Notes: a model not told the origin generated them from the sequence alone. DNA of 64,000 bases from Terebella lapidaria (GCA_949152475.1 OX424555.1:74973499-75037498); one strand, 5' to 3'; positions 11,850 through 23,811 are shown, counted from the stretch's first letter. Translations and numbers: made by a program.

Positions 11850-14216
11850 TAATCGTGGCGCCGAGCAGGCGGGGCTTGTGCGGCTGGCAAGGCCGGCTGT
11901 ACCAACCAACGCTGGTCGTCGGCAGGCAGGTGCAACAGAATTGACACAATTGTCGACCACAGTTCGTCAGATGCGCCGGTAGCAGGTGCAGAGGCAGGAG
12001 GTGGAGACGGAGTTGCATTCAGCCGAGCTCTTAGTCGGCTCACCTCGTCGCGTAACTCCGACACATCGAGTTCAAAAGTCTGTAGTCATTCCTGGAGCTG
12101 CTGATTCTCCTCCAAGAGAGGATGATGTGCAACAGCAGTTTGCCGATTGTGTAATGTGCCCATGCCAAATCCGGTGGCCATGGCGTTATATTCCGCCTGG
12201 CGGACATGTGCATCGATCGCCAAGACATAGTCTCAACGCATAGCCCGAAGGTATTGGTACGCAAGGTCGTCCGTTCTGGCCAGCGCCATAGACAGAAGGT
12301 GATGTTCAGCATCTTCAGCTAGAAGCAGTGGATCGGCATCCATCGCCGCATGCGTTGGTCTGACCAGTAGGCGTCTTATGCGCCCACTCCTGGTGTAAGA
12401 TGACGGGTCGTGTCGTCCTGGTATAGTTCGGTAAACTCTGGATTAGTTCCAGGCAAGATCTGAAGTCCAGGTATAGTCCGTTCAAATGACCCCTGTCGAT
12501 GCTGACAGAGTAACTGTAAGTCCGCTCCAAATTCCCCTGAACCATGTAGGGCGAGATTCAGGTCGATATCCCGTGGCAGCGGGTCTTGGCTACCCAGCAC
12601 TTCCATTCAGAGGTGTGGCCGGTCAGGGTGTTCGAGGGTGGCGCTAACTCTTCCTCATAGTCCAGGTACGGGGGAGGCGGTCCGAAGTTGATCATGCCGC
12701 GGGACGGCTTCATTGGGAAGACTGGTTCGGCCACATGTGTCAGTTGTTGGTACGAAGTAGAGTCAACCTCGATGTCCTGGATTGGATGTGGCCGATCATA
12801 TTCCATCGGTAACGTTGAGTCCGCAATTTTTGGGGTCGTCCCAGACGACGATGTCACAGCCGAGTCCGTGGTATCCGCTAGTCAGCAGGGTAAAGACGGG
12901 AACTTGTCCGGTGATGGCACAAGTCCCTCGCGAACCCTATAGTCCGTAAAGTTTGAGGCCGTCAGCCTCTCCATCAGGCGGCGCTTGGGGATGGCCCCCG
13001 AGGACGAGTCTCGTGCCGGTGTGGCATGTTAGACTGTTGTTGGGTTAGTAGGCAACTGGCGAGGCATGGTCGCTTTCATTGCCGAAGTCCGGTACATGAC
13101 TGGCCATTCGAAGTAGAAGGCTGCAGGTCGCCGATAACGAATGTGTCGATTTATCAGCTGGATCTTGCGCAACATGCGCTCTACATGCTCTTCATCAGCC
13201 GATGTTTTCAGCTGAGTGTATTCGATGCGTTCCAGTACGAGATGTTGGGAGCGGGGCCATTGTCCAAATACAGTCCGGAGTTCGTCTGAAGATCAGCATA
13301 TGTGCCGGTACACGGAGTGGGTGGTAACTGGGATTCGGCTGCATATCCAGCCCACAGTGTGTAGCGAACCACTCGACAATGTTGACCGAAGCAAGCAGGT
13401 GTCCGAGGCTGAAGATCCGTCCTTGGCGAGACAAACGAAGTACTGCACAAACGGCATATTATACGAGAGTATATGGGCATCAAGCTCCTGTGGTGATCGA
13501 AAGGGAGCTCGACATTGAACAGTCGAGATCCTTTCCTGGTCCGATTATTCTTCGCTAGTACAGAAGGGACAATCGTACCCTCCCGACTCGAGGCGGAACG
13601 GGAAGAGCATCTGCACTTGTCCATTCAACAATATAGATGGTACCGAGTAGTCATGAACATGACCATATACGGCATGGCGGTTACGTTCGTGTCGAGGAAT
13701 GTTGTTCCAATTGACATGTACAATTCCGATAGGCTTGGGCAGAGGAGGGACGAGCTCCATCAGCTCGTCAACTTGACGTCTGTATGTCTGCTGGTGGGTA
13801 GCCCGCTGGTCCTGAGACCCTTGGGCTCTAGAGAAGTCCGAATAAACCAAGGAATATTCCCGGGATGTGGAGGCGTGCGGCAGCAAGGTGAGGGGATGAG
13901 CTGGTGTGGCAGGGTGTGTAGCAGAAGGCAAAGTAGCTGAGAGGCGATTGGATGTGATGCAGATGCGGGTGGTGATACTGTGAGTGGCCGAGGTTCCTAA
14001 GACGAAGTAACGGGAACGGCCTTTGCTTTGGCAGCCTTGATCCCTGGCAGCCTTGGTTTGCTGTACAATCTTACCACTCTCCTCCAGACGATGAAGGTTT
14101 GTTGTAGCCCAACTGTGTGTCTGAAATAGGGCTCGGTGTATGGCGCACTCTGCATTGCGTGAGTCTCGCCACCACTTCCTTCCGTAAATCCGTCTCAGGG
14201 CCCATGGCCTGTTCAT
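11850..14216 (-). pseudogene. Decayed coding block of unknown family, next to an LTR
   Basis: Read on the minus strand, several protein-like stretches lie in shifting frames broken by stops. Near 13545-13700 is a segment with GYDCPFC and then, after a stop in the same frame, VQCRAPFRSPQELDAHI, possibly a zinc-binding fold. Near 13050-13290 comes LVLERIEYTQLKTSADEEHV, RMLRKIQLINRHIRYRRP and AAFYFEWPVMYRT. An acidic/proline stretch with PPPPYLDYEEELAPP lies near 12650. Near 11850-12320 are MALARTDDLAYQYLRA, HPLLEENQQLQE and the heptad-like FELDVSELRDEVSRLRARL, a probable coiled coil. No reverse transcriptase or known gag/env motif was recognised. Its orientation and the adjacent polypurine tract and LTR suggest an accessory or gag-like ORF of a retroelement. 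Confidence 0.5.
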
Positions 14217-15600
14217 TATCCGACATAGTTCGCCAATATCGATCGGGTGTTCTGACCGCTAGTTTCTACAACGGGTCCAGGCGTGCTATCGTCCGTAGCC
14301 TTGTCATCTTCTTTTTCGGAGGACGACATAGTCCGGTTTTACACTTGTGCGAGTGTCATACAACAGTTCATATATCCGAGTCAATCACAGTTCGTATTTG
14401 CTTTTCCACAAGTCCGTGAATCGCCACTTCGTATTCCGCACAGTTAATTATCCGAGTTAAATGAATAGTCCTTGTAATCACACAGTTATTCATTCAATTG
14501 TTTGCTCAACATCCACTGATTCTGCTTATCACCAATGCTGCTACTCTTTCAAATGTCTGCGGCCCGAATGAACTACTTCTAAAACTTTCCACTTATCGGG
14601 CATCTGTACGCACACGAAGTACTGACAGTGTCTTTTTCTTGGGTTTTCCAAATCGGGTGGTGCGCTCAGTCTCTATTTTCTATATACGTTTTTACGTTCA
14701 GTGGATTGTCTCTGCTTGTAGTCGCGAGAAGAGGGGTGGACCGTCACCTAGGAAATGCATATACATCAATCTCTGGCAGTACAGTAGGTTGGCACACAGC
14801 TGCTCTGGATCACACGATTTAATCATATCCACTAATTTTTTAGCATACATTCAAGTTTACAGCACTTTTCCTGTGCTCCCAAGCTCTATTGTAATTAACT
14901 GGGAAAGTTTCTGTGGGTGCCGCGGGTGGCTTCAGTGTTTATTTGTGCTACTTGCTATCCATGTGACCACTTGCAATTAGTTCGTCCCTTATCTTCACAG
15001 TTAGCACACAATAAACTGATCGAATTGCTTATATCAGATGATCACAGTATTAATACCATTCTCGCAGGAGTTTGCACAGTCCTTTCATTTTCATCAAGTT
15101 CCTAAGATGACGAAGATGCAATTATTTCATTGAGGGGGTGAGGGGGATGATCTGGGCGGCCAGGCCATGGCACGTTGCATACTTTTTCAATGAGCAGGAT
15201 GACAGGTCGCACGTTGGCATGTAGAAGTGGTTATATACACGAATTCTTCTCCTGTAGGGCATTCCCCTGAATGGTGCGTAGGGGGAGTAGAGGCTCAATT
15301 CTGATGCTTGCTCTGAAGACGGCTATCTTCTCACCTCGTCTACCACAAAGTGACCTTGCTCACGGCAGGGCATGAAATATCAGGCAGTGCGCAACAGGCG
15401 GGAGACAATATATGGAGAAGTACGAAGATATATGCGAATGCATAATAACATATACCACATTATATAATCATGACCAACATCAACATCATAACGTCATATC
15501 GATAATATATATGAAAAGTGCCTCACTTACATCAGTACATAGAAAATGGTTATTGTGATAGACATATACATAATATGTTTATATTATAAAAAATATTTGG
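14217..15600. other. AT-rich, non-coding stretch inside the retroelement region
   Basis: It separates the decayed block (11.85-14.2 kb) from the C-terminal end of the Ty3/gypsy integrase. Plus-strand open frames (for example 14498-14980) have no recognisable domain and are probably chance. It may hide a degenerate LTR, but clear TG/CA ends and a polypurine tract were not found. Confidence 0.4.
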
Positions 15601-15613
15601 GAGTAATATGACA

Positions 15614-16242
15614 TCATAATCCAATAGACATGCATAAGTTCATCATCATGGTAATCAGTCCCTTAGCACAGACGTGGTTAACTAAATTGGGCTGGGCAGC
15701 GAATCCTGCGCTTAGGTCGACTGTATGGAGCAGGCTGGGGCGTAGCCTCGTTCGCAGAAGAGTCCGTAGTAATTGTTGGTCTGGGTCTGCAGGTTCTAGG
15801 TGCTTGCTGTGAAGCACTAGAGTTCAACTTGCGTGACTCCTTTTCTTGCGACGACGTCGCGGTCCGGTCGGAGCGTTTTGACGACTTGTAGGTGATGACG
15901 TAATATCAGTATCGGTAGTCATATCTGTTTCTGACTTGTCTTGTATGGTCACATCCCAGGAGTAGAGGAATTCCTTGAGGAGTCCCAGGGGGTCGTTCGG
16001 TAGCCAAGCCTTGTAGTCTGTACTGCTTGATGACTCATTTGGTGATGCGACCTGATTGTGTAGGTTCAGCAGTTGTGTGTCGCCTTCGTACGACTTGATG
16101 ACGTCAAGATGGACGACTCGGGTGTTACGTGGGTTTGAGAATAGAGCACTTCAATAGTGAATCTCAGTGATGCATTCCAGGACTCTCCAGGGTCCGGTCC
16201 AGGGTCGGGCGAACTCTCCCGGCTGGAAATGAGGGCGTGATT
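15614..16242 (-). pseudogene. Integrase C-terminal tail of element 1
   Basis: Downstream of the core, minus-strand segments include HFKPGEFARPWTGPWRVLEC (a GPY/F-like module) and VVHLDVIKSYEGDTQLLNLH. A basic GPRRRRKKRS tract follows, then an unrecognised frame to about 15614. This matches the variable end of Ty3/gypsy pol. Stops interrupt it. Confidence 0.65.
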
Positions 16243-17313
16243 TCACATGTGTGTCGTATCCCATTCTCTGGCGAGTCGCAGCTTTTGCAAATGGTATTGC
16301 GCAAACCCATGGGCAGCTCTAATAGCAATTCGTAGATATTCGACATACTCGGGCCCGCATGGGGGTAGCATTTCGGGGTCGTTTGTCGGGAACACCAAGT
16401 CAACAGGCAAATTGCATTCATATCCATATACCACCAGATGTGGTGTACACCCAGTAGAAGAATGAACTGAGGTGCTGTACGCTGGTAAGTGGAAATCCCA
16501 GTCATTTCCACGATCACTGATGAATGCACTCAACATATTCAACAGAGTCTGATTGAATTGTTCGACTTGACAGTCACTTTGTGGACGATAGGGCATGGTC
16601 CGAATTTTCTTGGCGCCCAGGAGGCGGACAACACTCCGAAACAGTGAAGACTCGAACTCCATTCCTTGGTCACTGTGAATGGCCTTTGGTGCCCCGTCGT
16701 ACATGATCCAACGATTCACCAGGACATCGGCGACATTTTTGGCCGTATGGCGGCGGAGCTGGAATGCATCTGTGTATTTCGAAAAATAGTCCGATATGAC
16801 AAAAATGTACCTGTTTCCCCGTCCGGTAATTTTATGGCTATCTAGGATATCCAATGCTATCCAGTCGAATGGTGCTCCGGTCGGCAATTGCATTAATGAC
16901 AATTTCTTGGGTGCTGGTTTTCCATTTCATGGCACACAAGTAAAACCTGGCCAGTAAAACCGCTGCTTGACTCTTTCGATAGTCCGTTGTATTCCGAGAT
17001 GGCCTACGACCTTGAGGTTGTGGAGCTGGTGTAGGACCACCATACGTAGTGCAGCGGGTAACACAGTTTGTACGACAGTTCGGCCGGCTGGGTCCAGCTT
17101 GGTATTCCGCATGAGGACTCCATCTTGCAACGCCAATAAACTCCATGGTGAGACCAGAGTTTTCACTTCTTCGCCGTGGCGAGTTACCTCTCTGACATGG
17201 GTTTTGTACCATCCAATACCCACTGTCGCACCACTACGACGTTGGGGTCGACTTGCTGTGTGGCGACAATGTTGGCAGTGGAGTAGTCCGATAGTCATTT
17301 TTGTCCGTTTCAT
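16243..17313 (-). pseudogene. Ty3/gypsy integrase
   Basis: The zinc-binding part lies in 16927-17313, with LHQLHNLKVVGHLGIQRTIE and RVKQRFYWPGF. The catalytic core is a separate open frame of 219 codons at 16243-16902. It carries all three acidic residues of the DDE triad: D in DWIALDILD, D in IHSDQGMEFES and E in SDCQVEQFNQTL. The core has PYRPQSD and a late YGYECNLPVDLVFP segment. Only a frame break separates the two parts. Confidence 0.9.
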
Positions 17314-17389
17314 TTCACATCCAGTGCTCGTACACGGGCGGCTTGGCGCACTGAGATCATTTGAGACAAGACCGGTGATGTCATAATAT

Positions 17390-18286
17390 CACTGTGCAGG
17401 GTCTTTCTTGGTTATGACAGGAACCACAGTAATCTGTCTGACTGGGAGTTCACCAGAACTCATTTCGGGGTCTGTGGGTGGTACAACTAAATGACCAGGA
17501 CAGTCCGAATGTTTGCAACCATGGCAACGGGAAAGTACATCTGCATTTCCGTGGAGCTTCCCAGGACGATGTTCGATACGAAAGTCATATTGTTGCAACT
17601 TGGTTAACCAGCGAGCCAACATGTCATCCGCATCGTTATAGTTCTTCAATCATCGCAGGGAGCTATGGTCGGTGTGTAAGAAGAATTTCCATCCCCACAG
17701 TTAATGTCGGTAATGCTGAATCATTTTCAACAACAGCCAACAGTTTTCTATAGATCATACAATAATTCCAGTGTGTACGGGATAGCATCTTGGTTGCAAA
17801 GACGATCGGTATTTCTTTTCCATTCACACGCTGCGAAAGCGAGCCTCCGATGGTGTAACCGCTGTTGTCCATGTCAAGAATGAAATAGTCGTCCTCGTCT
17901 TGTGACGGATGGGCGAGCTTGGGGGCCTTGATGAGTGCGTTCTGAAGCCTCCGGAAGGCTTTCCACTGGGGTGATCCCCATGTGAAGCGACATTCGCCCC
18001 GAGTGAGTGAAACCAGGGGTTTGGCAATTCCAGCATAGTCTTTAACGAACCTCCTGTGATAATTGGCAAATCCCAGGAAAGCTTGTATGTCCGTAGTCTC
18101 ACAAGGAGTCGGCCATTCCTTGATAGCCTTGACCTTGTACAGGTACATCCTGATACCTTGTCCGCTCACAATGAGTCCCACATATAGGATTTCACGTTGA
18201 AATAGTTCGCAATTTACGTTGCAGACATAACCGAGCAATTCGTATCCAATCCAGGACCGCTTCCAGATTGGCAAGCATTTGATCAA
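17390..18286 (-). pseudogene. Ty3/gypsy RT thumb and RNase H
   Basis: The segment at 17663-18286 has ILYVGLIVSGQGI, IKEWPTPCETTDIQAFLGFA, NYHRRFVKDYAGIAKPL and the RNase H motif FILDMDNSGYTIGGSLSQRV. A frame change leads to 17389-17649 with LQQYDFRIEHRPGKLHGNAD and VLSR, the conserved end of the domain, and a CHGCKHSDC cysteine cluster. Domain order and motifs match Ty3/gypsy; stops and shifts indicate decay. Confidence 0.85.
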
Positions 18287-18890
18287 AAGTGCGTCCGTTT
18301 GCTATCACATCGTCCAGATAGCACATACATTGTGACCACAGATATCTGTGAAGGATAGTCTCCATGAGACGTTCGAAGGTCGCTGGCGCGTTACTTAGTC
18401 CCAACGGCATGACCTTGAACTGATACAAGCCTTTTCTTGTGGTGAAGGCTGTCTTGGGTCGGTCCGTCAGGTCCACCTCGACCTGCCAATAGCCTGAGGT
18501 GAGGTCTAAGGCCGAAAAGTAAGTCACTCCGGCAAGTGCGTCATGGGTGTCATGGATGTCTGGCAGGGGGTACGAGTCTTTCCATGTTACGTCATTGAGC
18601 AGACGATAGTCAATACAGAATCTGACTGGTTCATTCTTTTTGCGTACCAACACAACCTGCGAACTGGGTCTGGGGCACACGGCATTGCTGCTGACGAATT
18701 GGGGCGTTTGTACCCGTGTCGATCCGATGTTGCACTACATGCGTTCGTCGTAGTTGTCGGTCGGGGCACATGAAAGTGTCTTTGTATCGATATACCAAGT
18801 TGGCACGGCATCGTTGCTGTTCGGGTGCTAGTCTGGCATGGTCCACCATTTCCCATAGGTGTGGCGGGAGGTCTTCGTAATGGTTAGTTT
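18192..18890 (-). pseudogene. Ty3/gypsy reverse transcriptase
   Basis: The leading segment (about 18650-18890) has LPPHLWEMVDHARLAPEQQR and HVVQHRIDTG, the typical linker between protease and RT. The main open frame, 18192-18680 (162 codons), has VVLVRKKNEPVRFCIDYRLL, KDSYPLPDI, FSALDLTSGYWQVEV, KTAFTTRKGLYQFKVMPLGL, APATFERLMETIL and the catalytic YLDDVI. Both catalytic motifs are intact. The upstream linker is in a different frame and the frame is lost after the palm, so this is a relic. Confidence 0.9.
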
Positions 18891-19469
18891 TAGTCTGAGG
18901 TATCTTCGGTTCTTTTCCTCACACTGCTTTGAGAGTCCATTTTCTGACATGCACTGACAGCTTCCAGCACTCATGAGCAGCTCGACTGTTGCTGATGATT
19001 AGTGGTTTGTCGAGGCTCTTTTCAGGTGACAGAAGCAGGAGTGTGAGCGTCGATGGCTTGGTTTCCGGTCCGCAAGGAAAGGAGTAGAAGCCCACATTGT
19101 CCGATACCCATTCGATCTCAGAAATGGTGTCCGTTCAGGTATCGTCGGCGGTGCGTGGCGACACCCCTATGTGACGATTGTTCTGTGGTTGCCGTCGTGG
19201 CTGTGGTTCGGACACCCCTTCGTGGAGGGATTCTTGGCTCAAAGTGGACGACACACACTTGGCGTACACCCCTTCGAGAGGCAGAAGGCCTGTGGCGACT
19301 GGTGTGGAACTGTGAGCATAGCTCGGGTTATCAAAGGTTCTTGCTCCGCAGTACCTTCCTCCTCTAGTTTGACAACTTGTCCTGTGGTGGTGGTTTACCG
19401 GTTTGTCAGTTTTTTTCAGTTGTGCCAGGTCGGGGCATGAGCGGTTTCTTCCCGTTTCGTACCAATATG

Positions 19470-20340
19470 TCCTTCAAACGGAAACACCACATCCACCTGT
19501 GTCCCGGTATCTTACAGAAAAAACATATTTCAGTCTGGCCCGGAGGCATGGAGTGGTCTCCGCGAGCCTGAGCGGCGGCCCGTAGGACAGAATATAGTGT
19601 GTCTCCACCGTACTGTCCGTATCCATCACTAAGAGCGCACTGAAATGCATCCCCAACCCATTCGCGAGAACAGGAGGGGACTGCACGTTCTTCACACCCT
19701 TGTAGTCCGGTCGTGTCGTTGGCAGGGTCGTATTACACAGCGACCTGGTTGGGAGTTGGCGTATCCCAGTAGTTAATTTGTCCGAAGCACAAGATAGTTT
19801 GTTATCCACTTCTCCGTCTTCGGCGTATCGGTGGTAGGTAGCATTCGCGCGTCGGGCACCTTGTGGTCGGCCCCTCTTAGTCTGCTGTTGTCGGCTTTCC
19901 GCTTTCAATACAGCTGTAAGTACATCGCTGTATAAATTAATGTCAACATACATAGTCTATCCGCAATATGGTCAGGCTGACCATTGACAAATTGCCAAAT
20001 AACAGTTCGTTGTCAATATTAGGGCGTGACGTCATTGATCACCTGTTCCGCTATGGCTTGTAACAGTTCAAGAAAAAGTTCAGCATCTTCTTTCCGCTCA
20101 CGTTTTGAAAACAGAAAGTCATCACGTTTCGATTGGCGTCGGGGAGTGGGGCTCCCAACCTTCCAGGAGACGACGTCAGAACTTTTCCTAAGGCGTATTG
20201 ATGGGAATGTTCAAAGCAAGTGCTTCTGCTCATCCTCACAGCGTACTGCGGAATGTCGTAGTTTTATTCAAGTCCATATAGGTGAAAACAGCCATAAATT
20301 GTTCGAAACTACAAGGTACTGCATCAGATTCTCCCCCTTA
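19470..20340 (-). pseudogene. Degenerate gag with CCHC zinc knuckle
   Basis: Frames shift several times on the minus strand. A capsid-like segment (FEQFMAVFTYMDLNKTTTF, then in other frames KREREEDAELFLELLQAI-like sequence) occupies about 20000-20330. Near 19480-19530 a perfect retroviral-type knuckle CFFCKIPGHRWMWC (C-x2-C-x4-H-x4-C) is present. Such knuckles bind element RNA. The domain order fits Ty3/gypsy gag. Confidence 0.6.
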
Positions 20341-21212
20341 AACGTGGCACGCCACTGAGCCATTTTGCGGGTGGTCAACGTCTGTGGTTCGGTTGCAGGC
20401 TCTTGAGGCTCCAGTGTCGTAGCGCTGGTGGTCGTCGTAGAGGCAGCAGGGGCTTGGAGGGTAGTTTCCGTGGTCGGAGCAGCTGGGTTTATGGCGACCG
20501 GTGCAGTAGTTGGCATGGTGTCGTGCGCAGGTGGGTAGCCAGTGTTGCTCGGGATCGGCACGGTCTGGGGGACCAGTCTGTAGGGCGGCGACCTTGCTGG
20601 AATTCCGTATGACGGAGCTGGGTACGGCACCTTCGGGAATTGATATCGCGAACTAGGGGCGAACACACTTGGACATACTGCTACTCCATGGTTTTGCATG
20701 GCAATCCCAAGATTGGGCACTATTCCATGATTGTATACGGCTACTCCATGTGCTGGTATTCCGTTCGTATATGACCCAAAGGGGTATACTGCTACTCCGT
20801 AGTTAAGCAACACTCCATGATCGCACACTGCTATTCCATGGTTAGGCACTGCCGCTCGATGATTAGACGCTGCTATTCCATAGTTAGGCACTGCTACTCC
20901 GTGGTTAGGCACGTAACTGTGTGGTGCGGGGTGCACAACTGGATGCGATGGTTTGACAATCATCGATGGTCTGATGTTGCTTGCCGATGGCGGTGGATAC
21001 ATGGCATGCGTATTTCCGCTGGTGTCACAGATCGGAGCTCTGTCGTCGTGTGGTCGGCGATTGGTTGGAGTTCGGTCGGGTCGCGTCAGCTTGTTTGGCA
21101 TCGCTGACGGGCATGTTGTCATGTTGTTGTGTTGCGATGGTGGTTCGGTCTGATTATCCGAGTCATGCGCCCATTGTTGGATTCTCAACCGACTTGGTGG
21201 GTGCGTCATCAT
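20340..21212 (-). pseudogene. Gag-like proline-rich ORF with NHGIAV repeats
   Basis: This open frame on the minus strand is ~290 codons from the first ATG (21210-21212). It is rich in Pro, Ser, Thr and His. The middle has about ten diverged copies of a 9-10 residue unit such as VPNHGIAV, VPNYGIAA and VYNHGIVP. The C-terminal end has Ala/Thr/Pro-rich low complexity and then MAQWRATFKGENLMQYLVV, where the frame shifts into the degenerate capsid-like part. Position upstream of the CCHC knuckle and pol makes gag the best guess; no capsid signature is certain. Confidence 0.5.
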
Positions 21213-21867
21213 TGACGCACTGAAGTTCGCAGTACGTACACTGACCGACTTAGGAAGCAAGTCGGTATTGGGTTGACGCCAAGGGCATGTATAGTCTTAG
21301 CTTTTCTTTTACTATAACTTCAAGCAAACTGAGCATTCCATATACGATTTCTGGCCAGTAAAATATCTAAGGCCACCAAAAGATCAACCATATTTTAGTA
21401 TTCATATGCTTATAGGCCTGTATATATAGGCATATTTTCAATTTGGGGACATATTGGCTAGGTTTGCAAAGTATATATCGCGATGGAATGCTTTTTGTGG
21501 AACAAATGGTTGTTGAAGGACTCTATTATTCAAGTATATTGTCTAAACACGCTAGCTTTTCGAGCTTTCGTGCATTATCAAGCGATCCAAAACACTCCTT
21601 GTGCTTGTGAAACTAAAACACAAAAATTTGGACTTTGGACTTTTGTTTGGACTTTTGTCCAAGAACCTACATGTAATTGAAATTGCTCCCAAAAACATTG
21701 TTATTCTCCTTTGTTATGTAGATCTTGAAAGGTCCTATCCACGAGGAAGAAATGTGTGAACGAATGTTTTCTGAAAATTGGTTCGTGATCCACAACTTGA
21801 TGCACATGTGTATTAAATTTGATGAAACGAAGAAAACTGTATAAAGTTGTCATCAGCATAACTAAAG
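21213..21867. other. AT-rich stretch upstream of the gag-like ORF
   Basis: This would be the 5' leader/LTR position for element 1, but no TG...CA LTR, primer-binding site or match to the LTR at 10608-11370 was found. A 65-codon plus-strand frame is considered chance. Confidence 0.4.
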
Positions 21868-22376
21868 TGTAACGTTTGACGCCCGCTACTTAGGGCGCAA
21901 TCACCACACATCTGAGCAACGGCCGCAGGGGTCGTAATTACTTAACTATGGCCAGGTCACAGTCCGGGAAACAAGTCCGGCCTGCATACATCACTCAGAT
22001 ATTACATTACACCTACCATTCGACATGTTACTGGCCGGCCCCTTGACGATCCACCACGGGGATAGAACCCCGGATAGCCCGACGGTCTGCCAGAGCCTTA
22101 AGCACCATCTCAGGGTGAGAGACTACCAATCCATGGGGGCGTGAGCCCCCGGATCAAAGCAGCCTCTCTCCTGGACCCCCGATTGAAATTGTACCCGGGG
22201 TCTTCATTGAACCTCTAGTCAGGCAAAGGGGACGAGGAGCACTTGGCCCTGCCTACCGTCGTCCTCTCGCCCTAACAGCTCTGAGACAACTCAAAGAAAG
22301 CGCAAGAGAACGAGGGTGTGACGTCATGACCATTATTACAGCATAGTGGAGTTTTGAACGCGAAGCAGCCAAATCA
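21868..22376. repeat. GC-rich dispersed repeat, copy 2 (possible solo LTR)
   Basis: It begins TGTAACGTTTGACGCCCGCT, ends CCAAATCA, and is in the same orientation as copy 1 at 1372-2036 but shorter, with internal deletions. Identity is moderate, clearly below that expected of two LTRs from one recent insertion. No flanking duplication was seen. Confidence 0.6.
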
Positions 22377-23811
22377 GGTAGGTATGGAGTATAACAGCAG
22401 CCGAAACTCCTATCACAATCTTTGGGCAAAATCGCGACAATACACCCTTCTTACAATGTTGGTCCCCAACATGCTCCGCCTCAGCCCAAAACCCACCAGA
22501 ACACGACCTGAGCATCACACGGCAAAACCAGAAGGAATCAAGGTGAGCGGCACCCAGAAGTTGCAACGCACAAGATTCAGACCTTGAGAGTCTGTTTTGG
22601 AAGAATGTGGCTTACGGACTACACTATAACACTCCTAGACTTTTGAATAAACCCTAATAAACAAACTAAAATTTTGAACTAGTGGTTCCAGAAGGATCCC
22701 AGGTCATCCGCCGAAAGGGACAGTGTGCTGAGTGTTTGGAATCCAATTAACCTTTAGAAATAGAAATGTTTTAAAACGACTCACTGGTGTATGCCCATTG
22801 TAGCCCTAAAGACACCTGTGCATTTTATGGGCGTTCATGACGCGCTCACTAGTAACCACAGTTGCAGTTTATTACTATATATATATTACAAGGCCACGGA
22901 GCAATGCACCGTTCAAACCTAGAGCAACAAATCAACTAAGGGAGCGTGGTTCCATATATTCAGACGGAACTGACAGGTCCAAAACACGGAGGTTAGACGG
23001 TTATGGACGATTTAGATGATGAAATCAATTGCCGGCGGTCGTCGGGAACTGCCCTCGGATGAAGGCCAGCCCCGAACAGCCACAACGAAATGGCATATTG
23101 ACCTTGAAACTGTAACGATAGGGATTAAAAGCCACAATGCATGCTGACGCAAGTAGAATTCGACCCCCTGCTTAAAAGGCAGGCCGGGGTTACGGTCATT
23201 CCAGCCGGACCATGTAACATGCAATCCTGACAAAATAAGCATCCCCTTACTGCCATGGTCAGGCTGCATATGAGGACTACGACCTGGCAAAACGGTTTCC
23301 CGCATTAGAAACCTTTAACTACTAAGTACGCTTAACCTTACCAGTGGCGCATGAATGATGACACACCAAATGATGTCACCTCAAAGCGTCCATTGCGCCA
23401 GATGAGTCATGCAGAGGAACTGCGAACATCAGTCCTCACATCCAAGCACTAGCCCCCCATCCATAGACAGCTCCCCATTATCGTGGGAAAGGCACTTCTC
23501 CCACAGCAAACGAAAGCCCCAACCTCTGTTTGGCCATATAAGAGGCTGTTCCGGGACCCTCCGGCATTCGGCAAATCCATAAAAGTGGTCCAGTCGGTGC
23601 TGGCATTGGGTTAACTGCACCGGACAACACTCCACATGATGCAGATAGGCTTGCCACAAGATCTTAGCGCTAGAAACTACGGAAGGTCGAATGAGCGGTG
23701 GCGGCGCTTCGGCGTATATGGTCGATTCGCTCACACCTGCAAATCACTAAAAATTAATGATCGCGGTGTTAAGCGGTCTGAAGGTGATAAATGGATACCA
23801 CACTTGCATCC
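22377..23811. other. Unassigned stretch between repeats
   Basis: It is of mixed composition with open frames up to about 100 codons on both strands and no recognisable domain. It lies 3' of the second Ty3/gypsy relic (minus strand), so an old LTR is possible but unproven. Confidence 0.4.

Larger units (their letters stand above)
15614..21212 (-). mobile_element. Decayed Ty3/gypsy LTR retrotransposon, element 1
   Basis: The minus-strand order is gag-like proline-rich ORF, degenerate capsid-like region, CCHC knuckle, lost or unreadable protease, reverse transcriptase, RNase H, integrase and a basic C-terminal tail. This RT-RH-IN order is diagnostic of Ty3/gypsy. Frameshifts and stops separate the domains, so it is inactive, but several domains remain open over 120-220 codons. 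No convincing flanking LTR pair was found. Whether the LTR at 10608-11370 and the block at 11.85-14.2 kb belong to it is unresolved. Confidence 0.85.

Noticed and set aside
14498..14980. 160-codon plus-strand frame in the retroelement region
   Set aside because: Opposite in strand to all recognisable coding there, with no known domain; likely chance.
1372..22376. The repeats at 1372 and 21868 as the two LTRs of one 20-kb element
   Set aside because: They differ too much in sequence and length, no shared target-site duplication was seen, and other independent repeats lie between them.
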